Assembly: GCA_034926635.1 (NCBI GenBank)
Contig: JAYFQX010000007.1
Span: forward strand, 1-64,000
Direction of reading: 5' to 3'
DNA length: 64,000 nt
Source of the DNA: Christensenella sp034926635
Lineage (GTDB): Bacteria; Bacillota; Clostridia; Christensenellales; Christensenellaceae
Below, piece by piece: positions 34,318 to 43,974 of the stretch (positions are counted from its first letter, which is position 1; every line of letters begins with the position of its first letter). Position numbers and translations under genes: made by a program. The notes beneath the pieces are model-generated. The model saw only the letters and a list, made by a program, of their open reading frames with translations, ran no database searches and was not told the DNA's origin.

Positions 34318-35268
34318 TTGAGTAAACTGGCAGTACTTTTTGCAGGCCAGGGAGCGCAAAAGACAGGTATGGGCAAAAGCCTTTACGAAAACGTTCCGGC
34401 AGCAAAGGAAATTTTTGAGCAGGCAGAAGCTGTTTTTCCGGGCATTACGGAATTATGTTTTTCCGGAAGCCAGGAGGATTTAAATCAAACGGTCAATACG
34501 CAGCCGGCTGTATTTACGGTGGATGTTGCGGCCTATGCCGCGCTTGCTTCTGCGGGGTTTCATCCATTGGCGGGAGCGGGGTTTTCTCTTGGAGAGTATG
34601 CTGCGCTGTGTTGCGCGGGGATGCTTTCGTTTGGGGATGCGCTTCGGCTCGTCATGAAACGTGCGGAATGGATGCAGCAGGCAGCAGAGAGACAGAGCGG
34701 CGCTATGGCGGCGGTACTCGGACAGGAAATGAAGGCAGTGGAAGAGCTGGCGGCAAAATTTGCCGGGGACGGCGTCCTTCTGCCTGTGAATTATAACTGC
34801 CCCGGGCAAATCGTTGTTGCGGGGGATGCGCAGCGCATCGACCAAATGGCGCAATATGGAAAAGAGAATAAAATAAAGTGCAGAAAACTGCCGGTGAATG
34901 GGGCGTTTCATACCTCCCATATGGACGACGCAGCGCACAATATTTATCATACAGTACAAGATATGGAATTTTTGTCCCCGAAGTTTACGCTTTATGCGAA
35001 CCGAACGGGAAAACCATATGCAAAAGAGATCAACGAAATGAAAAAAGTGATGGCGCAGCAAACTGCAAGTCCGGTGCTGTTTGAGCAGATTATCCGGGGA
35101 ATGATTGCGGACGGTTTTGATACCTTTGTCGAGGTCGGACCGGGCAAAACGCTTACGGGTTTTGTCCAGCGTATTGATAAGGATGTAAAAACATTCTATA
35201 TCAATGATTTTGAATCGTTTGGCGATAGCATAGATGCGCTGGGGCTAATACAGTTTACAGAGAATTAA
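34318..35268 (+). CDS. fabD: Malonyl-CoA:ACP malonyltransferase
   Basis: The protein has 316 residues from TTG 34318, seven bases after GGAGGA; upstream in-frame codons lack a site. It transfers malonyl from CoA to ACP. FAGQGAQ at the N-terminus, nucleophile Ser in GAGFSLGEYAA, and the active-site His in NGAFHTSHM are present. It ends 14 bases before fabG. Confidence 0.95.
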   Translation: MSKLAVLFAGQGAQKTGMGKSLYENVPAAKEIFEQAEAVFPGITELCFSGSQEDLNQTVNTQPAVFTVDVAAYAALASAGFHPLAGAGFSLGEYAALCCAGMLSFGDALRLVMKRAEWMQQAAERQSGAMAAVLGQEMKAVEELAAKFAGDGVLLPVNYNCPGQIVVAGDAQRIDQMAQYGKENKIKCRKLPVNGAFHTSHMDDAAHNIYHTVQDMEFLSPKFTLYANRTGKPYAKEINEMKKVMAQQTASPVLFEQIIRGMIADGFDTFVEVGPGKTLTGFVQRIDKDVKTFYINDFESFGDSIDALGLIQFTEN

Positions 35269-35282
35269 GAAGGGGTATTAAA

Positions 35283-36017
35283 ATGGCAAAAACAGCACTG
35301 GTAACGGGAGCTTCCCGTGGAATCGGCAGGGCGATCGCACTGCGCCTGGCGCAGGCAGGCAATAATGTCGTAGTGAATTATCTTTTCGATGAGGAAGATT
35401 ATGAAGGCGCAGTAAAAGAAATTGAAGCGGAAGGCGTAAAAGCGGTTGCGATCAAAGCGGATGTCAGCAAGTTTGACGAAGTAGAAGCTATGATGAAGCA
35501 AACGATAGAGCAGTTCGGCTCGATTGATATTTTGGTTAATAATGCAGGAATTACACGCGATGGTCTTTTGGCACGGATGAAGGAAGAGGATTTTGATGCT
35601 GTAATCAATATCAACCTGAAAAGCGTATTTAACTGTTGCAGGCACGCAGTGCCCTATATGATGAAGCAGCGCAGCGGACGGATTATCAGCATGGCATCTG
35701 TGGTTGGGCTTTCCGGACAGGGTGGACAAACAAATTATGCTGCATCCAAAGCGGGTATTATTGGATTCACGAAAGCGCTCGCCAAGGAAATCGGTTCGCG
35801 CAACATTACTGTAAATGCAATTGCGCCCGGTTTTGTGGAAACACCGATGACAGAAGCAATGCCGGAAAAGGCGCGCAATGAAGTCCTTGCGGGCATCCCG
35901 CTTAAGCGCGGAGGCACAGTGGGCGATATCGCAGACGCAGTGGCGTTTTTAGCAGGAGACGATGCTTCTTATATTACGGGGCATGTGCTTTCGATCAACG
36001 GCGGTATGTATATGTAA
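35283..36017 (+). CDS. fabG: 3-oxoacyl-ACP reductase
   Basis: The 244-residue short-chain dehydrogenase uses NADPH to reduce 3-oxoacyl-ACP. It shows cofactor motif TGASRGIGRA, NNAG, catalytic Ser in SMASVVG and Tyr/Lys in NYAASKAG, and the C-terminal GHVLSINGGMYM. AGAAGGGG precedes the ATG. The 197-base gap after it holds no gene or clear regulatory element. Confidence 0.96.
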   Translation: MAKTALVTGASRGIGRAIALRLAQAGNNVVVNYLFDEEDYEGAVKEIEAEGVKAVAIKADVSKFDEVEAMMKQTIEQFGSIDILVNNAGITRDGLLARMKEEDFDAVININLKSVFNCCRHAVPYMMKQRSGRIISMASVVGLSGQGGQTNYAASKAGIIGFTKALAKEIGSRNITVNAIAPGFVETPMTEAMPEKARNEVLAGIPLKRGGTVGDIADAVAFLAGDDASYITGHVLSINGGMYM

Positions 36018-36214
36018 TTTTGCGTATTCGGTAGCGGCGCAAAGCGGTACCTGACGGGGACACGCTTATGGTGTATATCCATGTGTACCTTCGCGTCTCG
36101 CTCGCTGCATTGCAGGCTTGCATCCGTCCTGAATACATTTGGTATCGTGCGATTTTATCCGTTCAAGAAGGATAGAGCGCACCCATTCAAAAAAGACTTG
36201 AAAGGGAACCTTTT

Positions 36215-37459
36215 ATGGCAAGACGAGTAGTGGTAACAGGGCTTGGGATTCTCTCGCCCAATGGAAATACGGTTGAGGAAGCATGGGAGAACACAAAAAA
36301 TGGCGTAAGTGGCATTGGACCGCTTACCAAAGCGGGCGCGGAAGGCTTGCCAGTGCACTTTGCGGGACAGCTTAAAAATTTCGATGTGCTTGCATTTTTA
36401 GATAAAAAGGAAGCACGGAGACTGGATGAATATTCCCAGTATGGCGTTGTTGCAGGGGGACAGGCAATGGCGGATGCGGGATTTGATCCGGAAAAGCCTC
36501 TTCCCTATGATCCATACCGTTTCGGTGTGCTTGTAGGCAGCGGGATCGGTGGACTGGATACAATGGAAAAAGAAGTGACAAGACTGAACGCAAAAGGATT
36601 CCGGCGTGTAAATCCGCTTTTGATCCCTATGATGATCAGCAACATGGCGTCCGGTTACCTTGCCATCAAACACCATTTACAGGGATATAATACGACGGTC
36701 ACTACCGCTTGTGCATCGGGAACGCATTCCATCGGCGATGCATATCGGATGATAAAGGATGGATATATGGATGCGATGCTGGCGGGTGGTGCGGAATCAC
36801 CGATTAAGATGCTGGCGATTTCCGGATTTTTGGGGCTACATGCCGTGACGACCACAGATCAGCTTGAGCGGGCTTCGATTCCGTTTGACGCAGAGCGCAG
36901 TGGTTTTGTAATGGCAGAAGGCGCCGGGGTTATTGTGATGGAAGAATATGAAGCGGCAAAGAAGCGCGGCGCAAAAATTTATGCGGAGATTGCCGGGTAT
37001 GGCGCGACTTGCGACGCTTATCATATGACGGCGCCCGAACCGGAAGGCGCGGCACTGGCACGAGCGATGGAAGTATCGCTTGCAGAAGCCGGGCTAACGC
37101 CGTTGGATATTGATTATATCAATGCGCACGGGACTTCAACAGAGCTGAATGACAGAACAGAAACGATGGCAGTGAAAAAGGTATTTGGAAAGAACGCGTA
37201 TGATGTTGCCATATCGTCTACAAAATCAATGACTGGCCATGCACTGGGAGCAGTCGGTGGGATGGAAGCAATATATTGTATTAAAGCGATCGAGGACGGG
37301 TTTATACCGCCTACGATTAATTATCAAGTACCGGATCCAGAATGTGATCTGGATTATGTCCCGAATGTTGGACGCAAAGCGGACGTGAAGGTTGCGATGT
37401 CCGATTCGCTTGGCTTTGGGGGGCATAATGCGGTTCTGATATTTAAGAAGCCCGAATAA
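36215..37459 (+). CDS. fabF: Beta-ketoacyl-ACP synthase II
   Basis: The 414-residue condensing enzyme elongates acyl-ACP with malonyl-ACP. Catalytic Cys in TTACASGTHS, His in YINAHGTST, and His in KSMTGHALGAVGG are intact, with the C-terminal GFGGHNA loop. GAAAGGG is upstream of the ATG. The operon continues with accB 26 bases later. Confidence 0.96.
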   Translation: MARRVVVTGLGILSPNGNTVEEAWENTKNGVSGIGPLTKAGAEGLPVHFAGQLKNFDVLAFLDKKEARRLDEYSQYGVVAGGQAMADAGFDPEKPLPYDPYRFGVLVGSGIGGLDTMEKEVTRLNAKGFRRVNPLLIPMMISNMASGYLAIKHHLQGYNTTVTTACASGTHSIGDAYRMIKDGYMDAMLAGGAESPIKMLAISGFLGLHAVTTTDQLERASIPFDAERSGFVMAEGAGVIVMEEYEAAKKRGAKIYAEIAGYGATCDAYHMTAPEPEGAALARAMEVSLAEAGLTPLDIDYINAHGTSTELNDRTETMAVKKVFGKNAYDVAISSTKSMTGHALGAVGGMEAIYCIKAIEDGFIPPTINYQVPDPECDLDYVPNVGRKADVKVAMSDSLGFGGHNAVLIFKKPE

Positions 37460-37485
37460 TACTCAACAGATAGGAGAGAAAAACA

Positions 37486-37956
37486 GTGGATATAAAATCA
37501 GTGTTAGAGCTCCTCAAGGCCGTGAACGACACGGATTTGAGCAAATTTGAATTAAATGACGGTGATTTCAGCCTGAAAATGGAACGGGGGAGCAATGAAT
37601 CGAAAACGGTTTATGTAACCGCGCCTCCGCAGATATCTGCGCAAATCGGGACAATTCCGTCCGCACCTGCAGCAGCAGCGCCGGCAGAGATTGCTCCTGC
37701 AGCCTCGACAGAAGCTGCGCCCGTCAGCAAGGGGAAGGAAATTACTTCTCCGTTGGTAGGAATTTATCATAAGCTTTCGGACGGCAAGGAAGTTAAAATC
37801 GGCGATAAGCTGAAAAAAGGCGACATTTTGTGTATGATCGAAGCAATGAAGCTGATGAATGAAATCACCATGCCCGAAGATGGCGAAATCACCTGGGTTG
37901 CGTGCGAAGATGGCGATTCTGTGGAATACGGACAGCTTTTATTCAATTATATTTAG
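37486..37956 (+). CDS. accB: Biotin carboxyl carrier protein of acetyl-CoA carboxylase
   Basis: The 156-residue protein starts at GTG 37486 (ATAGGAGAG upstream). A short N-terminal domain, an Ala/Pro-rich linker (about 50-85) and a biotinyl domain are present, with the biotin Lys in IEAMKLMNE. It shuttles CO2 between AccC and AccDA. Confidence 0.95.
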   Translation: MDIKSVLELLKAVNDTDLSKFELNDGDFSLKMERGSNESKTVYVTAPPQISAQIGTIPSAPAAAAPAEIAPAASTEAAPVSKGKEITSPLVGIYHKLSDGKEVKIGDKLKKGDILCMIEAMKLMNEITMPEDGEITWVACEDGDSVEYGQLLFNYI

Positions 37957-38003
37957 ACAATGACGGAAATGAACGGACGTTCATTAAAACGGGAGAAGAT
38001 ATC

Positions 38004-38438
38004 ATGACGTTAAATCAAGAAGAGATTAAGCAGATTATACCGCACCGCGATCCATTTTTGTTTTTGGATGAGGTAATGGAGTGCGAGGTTGCAAAGCGTA
38101 CCAAAGCGCTTTGGCACATCCGCGAGGATTTATTTTGTTTTAAAGGACACTTTCCGGGGAATCCTATTTTGCCAGGCGTTTTGATTACCGAGGCGCTTGC
38201 ACAGGCAGGGGCAGTCGCTATTTTGCAGGATGAGAAGTACAAAGGACGGCTTGCGGTTTTTGGAGGGATTGACGGGGTTCGGTTCCGGGGAATGGTAAAG
38301 CCGGGAGACGACCTTATTCTGGAAACAGAAATCTTAAAACTTTCTTCCATGGGTGGTAAAGGTAAAATAAAAGCCACGGTCAATGATAAAGTTGTTTGTG
38401 AAGGAGAGATCCTGTTTTTTATGGTAAAACAGGATTAG
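38004..38438 (+). CDS. fabZ: 3-hydroxyacyl-ACP dehydratase
   Basis: The protein has 144 residues from ATG 38004 (GGGAGAAG upstream). It is a hot-dog-fold enzyme that removes water from 3-hydroxyacyl-ACP. It shows IIPHRDPFLFLDEV and the active-site helix GHFPGNPILPGVLITEALAQ with the catalytic His and Glu. It sits between accB and accC as is common in Clostridia. Confidence 0.95.
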   Translation: MTLNQEEIKQIIPHRDPFLFLDEVMECEVAKRTKALWHIREDLFCFKGHFPGNPILPGVLITEALAQAGAVAILQDEKYKGRLAVFGGIDGVRFRGMVKPGDDLILETEILKLSSMGGKGKIKATVNDKVVCEGEILFFMVKQD

Positions 38439-38495
38439 GAAATCTGTGCGGACGGTGAGCATAAACCGCCGCGCGCAGCAAAGGAGAAATGTTAG

Positions 38496-39845
38496 ATGAT
38501 CAAAAAGGTTCTAATTGCTAATCGTGGTGAGATCGCCGTGCGGGTCATCCGTGCATGCCGCGAGATGGGGATAGAAACCGTTGCGGTATATTCTACTGCG
38601 GACGCTACCGCACTGCATACGCAGCTTGCCGACGAAGCGATCTGCATCGGTGCACCTGCGCCGAAGGACAGCTATTTAAGCGCATATAATATTCTTTCGG
38701 CAGCGAGTATCACAGGGGCGGACGCCATTCATCCGGGCTACGGATTTTTGTCGGAAAACTCTAAGTTTGTTCGCATGTGCAATAAGAGCAACGTTATTTT
38801 TATCGGACCGGATGCGGATTCCATGGAAAAAATGGGAAATAAGCTAATGGCACGTCGGATTATGACGGAGGCAAACGTCCCGATCATCCCGGGTTCCCTC
38901 GAAGCGCTGAAAGATGCGAAAATGGCCAAACGGATCGCCAAAAAGGTTGGATATCCGGTAATGATCAAGGCTGCCAACGGCGGTGGTGGGCGCGGTATCC
39001 GTAAGGTAGACAGGGAAGAAGATATTGACGAAGCGTTTAACTCCGCTTATAAAGAAGCACTTGGCGCGTTTGGCGACGGTACACTTTATATGGAAAAGTG
39101 CATTATGGATGCACGTCATATAGAGGTGCAGATTTTATGCGATAATTACGGAGATGGCATCTATTTATATGAACGCGAGTGCTCATTGCAGCGGCGTAAT
39201 CAAAAGGTCATGGAAGAAGCTCCGAGCGTTGCATTTAGCAATGAAAAGCGTGCGGAAATTGGCGAGGCCGCGGTGCGTGCGGCAAAGGCGTCCGGATATA
39301 AAAATGCAGGAACCATTGAATTCTTATATGATGAGGCGTCAGGTCAATATTATTTTATGGAACTCAATGCGCGTGTGCAAGTAGAGCATCCGGTGACAGA
39401 AATGATCACCGGCGTTGATATTGTCCGGCAGCAGATTTTAATTGCCAGCGGTGCAAAACTCGGATATGAACAAAAAGATATTCCGTTGATGGGTCATGCG
39501 ATCGAATGCAGGATCAACGCGGAAGATCCCCTGAAAAATTTTATGCCGTCCATCGGTACGATTGAAGCGCTGCATTTGCCGGGCGGACCGGGCGTACGAT
39601 TTGATACGGCAATGTATACGGGATATAAAATTCCGCCAACTTACGACAGTATGATCGGTAAATTGATTGTCCATGCGCCAACCCGCGAGCGGGCAATGGC
39701 AAAAATGCGCGCTGCACTGACAGAAATGGTGGTTGATGGCGTAGAAACCAACGCGGATTTCCAGCTTGATCTGCTTAATAACGAGGATGTTATGGCGGGG
39801 AGACTGGATACCGGGCTTGTTGGGCGCATTATGGAGGTAAAATAA
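38496..39845 (+). CDS. accC: Biotin carboxylase of acetyl-CoA carboxylase
   Basis: The 449-residue ATP-grasp enzyme carboxylates the biotin on AccB with bicarbonate. It shows N-terminal KVLIANRGEIAVRVIRA, HPGYGFLSEN, the glycine-rich ATP lid GGGGRGIRKV, and the catalytic block MELNARVQVEHPVTE. AAAGGAG is upstream of the ATG; accD begins four bases after the stop. Confidence 0.96.
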   Translation: MIKKVLIANRGEIAVRVIRACREMGIETVAVYSTADATALHTQLADEAICIGAPAPKDSYLSAYNILSAASITGADAIHPGYGFLSENSKFVRMCNKSNVIFIGPDADSMEKMGNKLMARRIMTEANVPIIPGSLEALKDAKMAKRIAKKVGYPVMIKAANGGGGRGIRKVDREEDIDEAFNSAYKEALGAFGDGTLYMEKCIMDARHIEVQILCDNYGDGIYLYERECSLQRRNQKVMEEAPSVAFSNEKRAEIGEAAVRAAKASGYKNAGTIEFLYDEASGQYYFMELNARVQVEHPVTEMITGVDIVRQQILIASGAKLGYEQKDIPLMGHAIECRINAEDPLKNFMPSIGTIEALHLPGGPGVRFDTAMYTGYKIPPTYDSMIGKLIVHAPTRERAMAKMRAALTEMVVDGVETNADFQLDLLNNEDVMAGRLDTGLVGRIMEVK

Positions 39846-39848
39846 CAA

Positions 39849-40763
39849 ATGGGTTTATTTTCCAAGAAACGCAAAGATATTACAATGCGTGTTTACCGGA
39901 CGAATCAGCAGGCGCAGCAGCCGATCGAACCGACCGTACAGCAGCCTGTTTTGCCGGTAGCACATGATGAAGAGCAGGTCGAGGGAATGTGGGAAAAGTG
40001 TTCAGAATGCGGGGCGGTTATTTATACCGATGACCTGATTGCAAATCTCAATGTTTGCACGAATTGCGGAAGTCATTTTCGGTTATCGGCGCGTCAGCGT
40101 ATTTTGTATACGGTGGATGAAGGAACATTTCTTGAATTTAATAAAGATATGATTGGCGGAAATCCGCTGGATTTTCCGGGATATGAGCAAAAAATCAATA
40201 AGATCCGCGGATATACTAATGAAAAAGAAGCACTGGTTACCGGTGCGTGCAAGATTGGCGGCGAGGATGCCGTGATCGCGGTGATGGATGGATTCTTTAT
40301 GATGGGGTCCATGGGTGCTGCTGTAGGCGAAAAATTTACGCTTGCGGTGGAAGAGGCGATTAAAAAGAAACTTCCGTTTCTTGCTTTTACCGTTTCGGGA
40401 GGTGCACGAATGCAGGAGGGGCTTGTTTCCCTGATGCAGATGAGCAAAACAGCGGCGGCGCTTGCCAAACTGGATGAAGCGGGTCTTTTATATGTCGTAG
40501 TTTTAACCGATCCTACGACAGGGGGGGTAACCGCAAGTTTTGGGATGCTGGGCGATATCACGCTTGCTGAGCCAAATGCCATTATTGGATTTGCAGGCAG
40601 ACGCGTGATTGAGCAGACCGTAAAGCAAACGCTTCCACCTACGTTTCAGAAAGCGGAATTTCAATTGCAAAAAGGGTTTGTTGACAGAATCGTCCCGCGA
40701 AGCGAAATGAAGGATACGCTGACTAAAATATTAAAGATGCATAAAGGAGGGAACGCGCAATGA
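39849..40763 (+). CDS. accD: Acetyl-CoA carboxylase carboxyltransferase, beta subunit
   Basis: The 304-residue protein has a charged N-terminal extension and a four-Cys zinc ribbon (CSECG and CTNCG at about 56-77), then a crotonase-like carboxyltransferase domain (VSGGARMQEG, LTDPTTGGVTASF). It works as a heterotetramer with AccA. The stop overlaps the accA start (ATGA). Confidence 0.95.
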   Translation: MGLFSKKRKDITMRVYRTNQQAQQPIEPTVQQPVLPVAHDEEQVEGMWEKCSECGAVIYTDDLIANLNVCTNCGSHFRLSARQRILYTVDEGTFLEFNKDMIGGNPLDFPGYEQKINKIRGYTNEKEALVTGACKIGGEDAVIAVMDGFFMMGSMGAAVGEKFTLAVEEAIKKKLPFLAFTVSGGARMQEGLVSLMQMSKTAAALAKLDEAGLLYVVVLTDPTTGGVTASFGMLGDITLAEPNAIIGFAGRRVIEQTVKQTLPPTFQKAEFQLQKGFVDRIVPRSEMKDTLTKILKMHKGGNAQ

Positions 40764-41581
40764 GTCAAAAACATTCGGCATGGGAAACCGTCCAGATGGC
40801 GCGCGACCCCAAAAGAATTACAGCGCAATATATTATCCGGTATATTTTTACGGATTTCTTGGAAATGCACGGAGACAAACTTTTTGCAGACGATGCCGCG
40901 GTGATCGGCGGGATCGGCATGCTGGGGGACATTCCTGTTACGGTGATCGGACAGGAAAAGGGCGTGGATCTCAGGGAGAAGGTAGAGCGCAATTTCGGGA
41001 GCTCGAATCCGGAAGGATACCGAAAATCACAGCGGCTGATGAAACAGGCAGAGAAGTTCCACCGCCCGGTTGTCTGTATTATTGATACGCAGGGCGCTTA
41101 CTGCGGAATTGGCGCGGAAGAACGCGGCGTTGCGGAATCAATCGCACGGAATTTGATGGAATTGTCCCGATTGAAAACGCCTGTAATCAGTCTGTTTATC
41201 GGAGAGGGCGGCAGCGGTGGGGCGATTGCTCTTGGTGTTGCAGACCGGCGCGTTATGCTGGAAAACGCATTATATTCCATATTGTCTCCGGAAGGATTTT
41301 CCAGTATTTTATGGAAGGATTCTTCGCGAGCAGCAGAAGCGGCGGAATTGATGCGGATGACTGCGCCGGAAATTAAAGAAATGGGCTTGATAGATGATGT
41401 GCTTCCGGAACCACCCGGAGGTGCGAGAAGCGATGACGGCGGAACCTACGCCCGGGAGATCAAGGACTATTTGCAAAAAACAATAAAAGAATTGATGCAG
41501 GAACCGTTAGAACGTCTTTTAGATGAACGGTATGCAAAGCTGCGCAGCTTTGGACAGGATTGTATAAAAAAAAGCAAATAA
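40760..41581 (+). CDS. accA: Acetyl-CoA carboxylase carboxyltransferase, alpha subunit
   Basis: The 273-residue carboxyltransferase subunit shows RPYI-like DFLEMHGDK, DTQGAYCGIGAEERG, GEGGSGGAIALGVADRV-type block and ALYSILSPEGFSSILWKD. It is translationally coupled to accD. Last gene of the operon; a strong terminator follows. Confidence 0.95.
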   Translation: MSQKHSAWETVQMARDPKRITAQYIIRYIFTDFLEMHGDKLFADDAAVIGGIGMLGDIPVTVIGQEKGVDLREKVERNFGSSNPEGYRKSQRLMKQAEKFHRPVVCIIDTQGAYCGIGAEERGVAESIARNLMELSRLKTPVISLFIGEGGSGGAIALGVADRRVMLENALYSILSPEGFSSILWKDSSRAAEAAELMRMTAPEIKEMGLIDDVLPEPPGGARSDDGGTYAREIKDYLQKTIKELMQEPLERLLDERYAKLRSFGQDCIKKSK

Positions 41582-41625
41582 AGGGGATAAGCGCAGCGGC
41601 AATTTTTGAATCAGGGGAAAAAGCA

Positions 41626-41652
41626 GGAGGCGCACAAAAGCGCCTCTTTTTT
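41626..41652 (+). terminator. Terminator of the fab/acc operon
   Basis: GAGGCGC and GCGCCTC flank loop acaaaa and are followed by TTTTTT. Confidence 0.92.
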
Positions 41653-41685
41653 ATCCGGGTCATTGCCGGTGTGTAAGGGAGGATT

Positions 41686-43218
41686 ATGAAAAAAATATTC
41701 AGTTTTTTGGCGAGTAGGATGTTTATTGTTTTTGCGCTGATTGCCGTGCAGGCATGGATCTTTATCAGCATTATGTATGGTCTTGATGCCTACAAAGAGA
41801 TCAATATCATGATGACGGTCGTCGCGATTTTGCTTGTGCTGTGGATTACTAGCAAACCCGAAAATCCTGCTTATAAAATCGGCTGGATTATTGTCGTACT
41901 ATTGCTTCCGGTGCTCGGCATTTTATTATATTTTTTCTTCAGCCAGCGCAAGCTGAATAAAAAGAGCAGAGAAGCAGCACAAAGAATTTATGAAAAAACA
42001 AGATCGTACCTGAGACCATTGGAACAGACAGAAAAAGATATTGCGGCGCAAAGCGGCGGGGCTGCACGGCAATCCCGTTATATCACGGCTTCATCGATGT
42101 ATCCGCTTTACGAGCATACATCCACAAAATATTATCCTATGGGCGAAGACTTTTATGAGGATTTGCTTGTTGATCTGGAAAAAGCGGAAAAATATATCTT
42201 CATGGAATATTTTATTGTAGAAGAAGGAAAAATGTGGGACAGCATTTTGGAGATCCTTGAGAAAAAAGTTGCACAAGGACTGGACGTTCGTTTTTTATAT
42301 GACGATATTGGCTGTATCCATACACTCCCGGATAAGTATTACAAACAGCTCCGGGCGAAGGGAATCCAGTGCGAGGTATTTAATCCGCTGCGCCCTATCC
42401 TTAATTCTATGTTTAATAACCGCGACCATAGAAAGATTACCGTGATAGATGGACATACTGCGTATTGCGGCGGCGCAAATCTGGCGGACGAATATATCAA
42501 TGCGGTTAACCGTTTTGGAGTATGGAAAGATGCGGCGGTAAGGCTTCACGGGACGGCAGCGTGGTCTTTTCTGGTTATGTTTTTACAGACATGGGAATTT
42601 ACTTCCAAACAGCCTGTGGATTACGAAAAACTTATACCAGAGAGGGACGCGTTTGAGGAATTGCCGAATGAAGGATTTGTCCAGCCGTTTGGGGATAATC
42701 CGCTTGATGATATTTATGTAAGCCAAAATGTATATCTTGGCATGATTTCCAATGCCAAGGACTACCTTTATATTAATACACCATACCTGATTTTAGGATA
42801 TGAGATGATGACAGCACTTGCTACGGCGGCGCAGAGCGGGGTGGATGTCAGGATTACGGTACCGCATATCCCGGATAAAAAAATGGTGTTCTTATTGACA
42901 AAATCATATTATGCACAGCTTGTTCGTGCGGGTGTGAAGGTGTACGAATATACGCCGGGTTTTATTCATTCCAAAACGTTTGTGTCAGACGACCGGTACG
43001 CAGTTGTCGGAACCATCAATCTGGATTTTCGGAGCCTTTATCTGCACTATGAATGCGGTGTATGGATGTATCGTACCCCATGTGTTCCCGATTTAAAACG
43101 TGATTATTTGGAGACCGTGCAGCAAAGCAACGAGATTACGATGAAGGATGTGGAAAGTATACCGTGGTATACGCGTTTTGCGCAAACGGTGCTGCGTATC
43201 TTTGGTCCTATGATGTAA
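41686..43218 (+). CDS. cls: Cardiolipin synthase
   Basis: The 510-residue phospholipase D family membrane enzyme joins two phosphatidylglycerols into cardiolipin. Two N-terminal membrane spans (about 10-30 and 65-85) precede two HKD motifs: HRKITVIDGHTAYCGGAN and HSKTFVSDDRYAVVGTINLD. Length matches bacterial Cls. It is monocistronic with a GGGAGG site before the ATG. Confidence 0.95.
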   Translation: MKKIFSFLASRMFIVFALIAVQAWIFISIMYGLDAYKEINIMMTVVAILLVLWITSKPENPAYKIGWIIVVLLLPVLGILLYFFFSQRKLNKKSREAAQRIYEKTRSYLRPLEQTEKDIAAQSGGAARQSRYITASSMYPLYEHTSTKYYPMGEDFYEDLLVDLEKAEKYIFMEYFIVEEGKMWDSILEILEKKVAQGLDVRFLYDDIGCIHTLPDKYYKQLRAKGIQCEVFNPLRPILNSMFNNRDHRKITVIDGHTAYCGGANLADEYINAVNRFGVWKDAAVRLHGTAAWSFLVMFLQTWEFTSKQPVDYEKLIPERDAFEELPNEGFVQPFGDNPLDDIYVSQNVYLGMISNAKDYLYINTPYLILGYEMMTALATAAQSGVDVRITVPHIPDKKMVFLLTKSYYAQLVRAGVKVYEYTPGFIHSKTFVSDDRYAVVGTINLDFRSLYLHYECGVWMYRTPCVPDLKRDYLETVQQSNEITMKDVESIPWYTRFAQTVLRIFGPMM

Positions 43219-43228
43219 AAAAATTGAG

Positions 43229-43268
43229 TCCTTATTCCTGTGTATTTACGGGAATAAGGATTTTTTTT
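43229..43268 (+). terminator. Terminator of cls
   Basis: TCCTTATTCC and GGAATAAGGA form a ten-pair stem and are followed by eight T residues. Confidence 0.92.
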
Positions 43269-43276
43269 GGCAGCGC

Positions 43277-43323
43277 GTTGCTTTGAAGCAATAATTTAAA
43301 ATATTATGTTGCTTTAAAGCAAC
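43277..43323 (+). promoter_or_regulatory. Paired operator palindromes before the SOS-like cassette
   Basis: Two near-identical palindromes, GTTGCTTTGAAGCAAT (43277-43292) and GTTGCTTTAAAGCAAC (43308-43323), lie with centres 31 bases apart, about three helical turns. Each overlaps a possible -35 (TTGCTT), one paired with TATTAT at 43302 and the other with TATGAT at 43332 (spacing 18 and 17). They are the likely binding sites of the repressor encoded at 43360. Confidence 0.85.
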
Positions 43324-43359
43324 GGGTGGAGTATGATAAAGTGAAAGGAGAATATAAAG

Positions 43360-43971
43360 ATGAAACAGAAAGATTTACCGACGTTGATACGTCGGGCAAT
43401 TGGCGGAAGAACACTGAATGGGTTTTGCGCTGAAGCCGGATTAAATGCAGGAAATCTTTCGCGTGTGCTGCATGGGCAAAAAGTGAGTGCGGATATTCTC
43501 CTGCGGATTGCTGAAAATGCCGCAGGGGGCGTGGGCGCAGAAGAACTTTTTTATGCGGCAGGATATCTTTCCAGACCGCCGCAGGGGGCGCGTATTCCGG
43601 TTTACGGTACGGCAGCGGCAGGACTTCCGATTCCGGCATATGAAGAAATAGACGGATACGTGGACGCGGGTGGATTACCCGGGAACATGCAGGATTATTT
43701 TGCACTGCGCATTCGCGGTACGTCTATGGATGCGGCGCATATCCCGGATGGGAGTGTTGTGATCGTACGCCGCACACAGCAGCTGCGCGATGGCGAAATC
43801 GGTGTGTTTTTGGTCGATGGAGAAGCAACAGTAAAAAAGCTTGCGCATGCGGGCGGTCATGTGGTATTGCTGCCGGTCAGTACGGACAGCGTGCATCAGC
43901 CGCAGGTATATGATGCGGCAACCCGGCTGGACATACTGGGCAGGGTAGAAAGGGCTATTGTGGATTTTTAA
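43360..43971 (+). CDS. LexA-like self-cleaving repressor (HTH plus S24 peptidase)
   Basis: The 203-residue protein has an N-terminal XRE-like helix-turn-helix (FCAEAGLNAGNLSRVLHGQK) and a C-terminal S24 serine protease domain. The Ala-Gly cleavage site lies in TAAAGLPIP. The nucleophile Ser is in GTSMDAAHIPDGSVV and the general base Lys in EATVKKL. Such proteins repress until RecA filaments trigger self-cleavage. It is followed three bases later by a Y-family polymerase gene, and two palindromes precede it, so it probably controls its own operon. Confidence 0.9.
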   Translation: MKQKDLPTLIRRAIGGRTLNGFCAEAGLNAGNLSRVLHGQKVSADILLRIAENAAGGVGAEELFYAAGYLSRPPQGARIPVYGTAAAGLPIPAYEEIDGYVDAGGLPGNMQDYFALRIRGTSMDAAHIPDGSVVIVRRTQQLRDGEIGVFLVDGEATVKKLAHAGGHVVLLPVSTDSVHQPQVYDAATRLDILGRVERAIVDF

Positions 43972-43974
43972 GTT

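Noticed and set aside
36018..36214. Small gene or regulatory RNA between fabG and fabF
   Set aside because: Short inverted matches exist (for example GTATTC/GAATAC) but no convincing stem, ORF or repeat was found.
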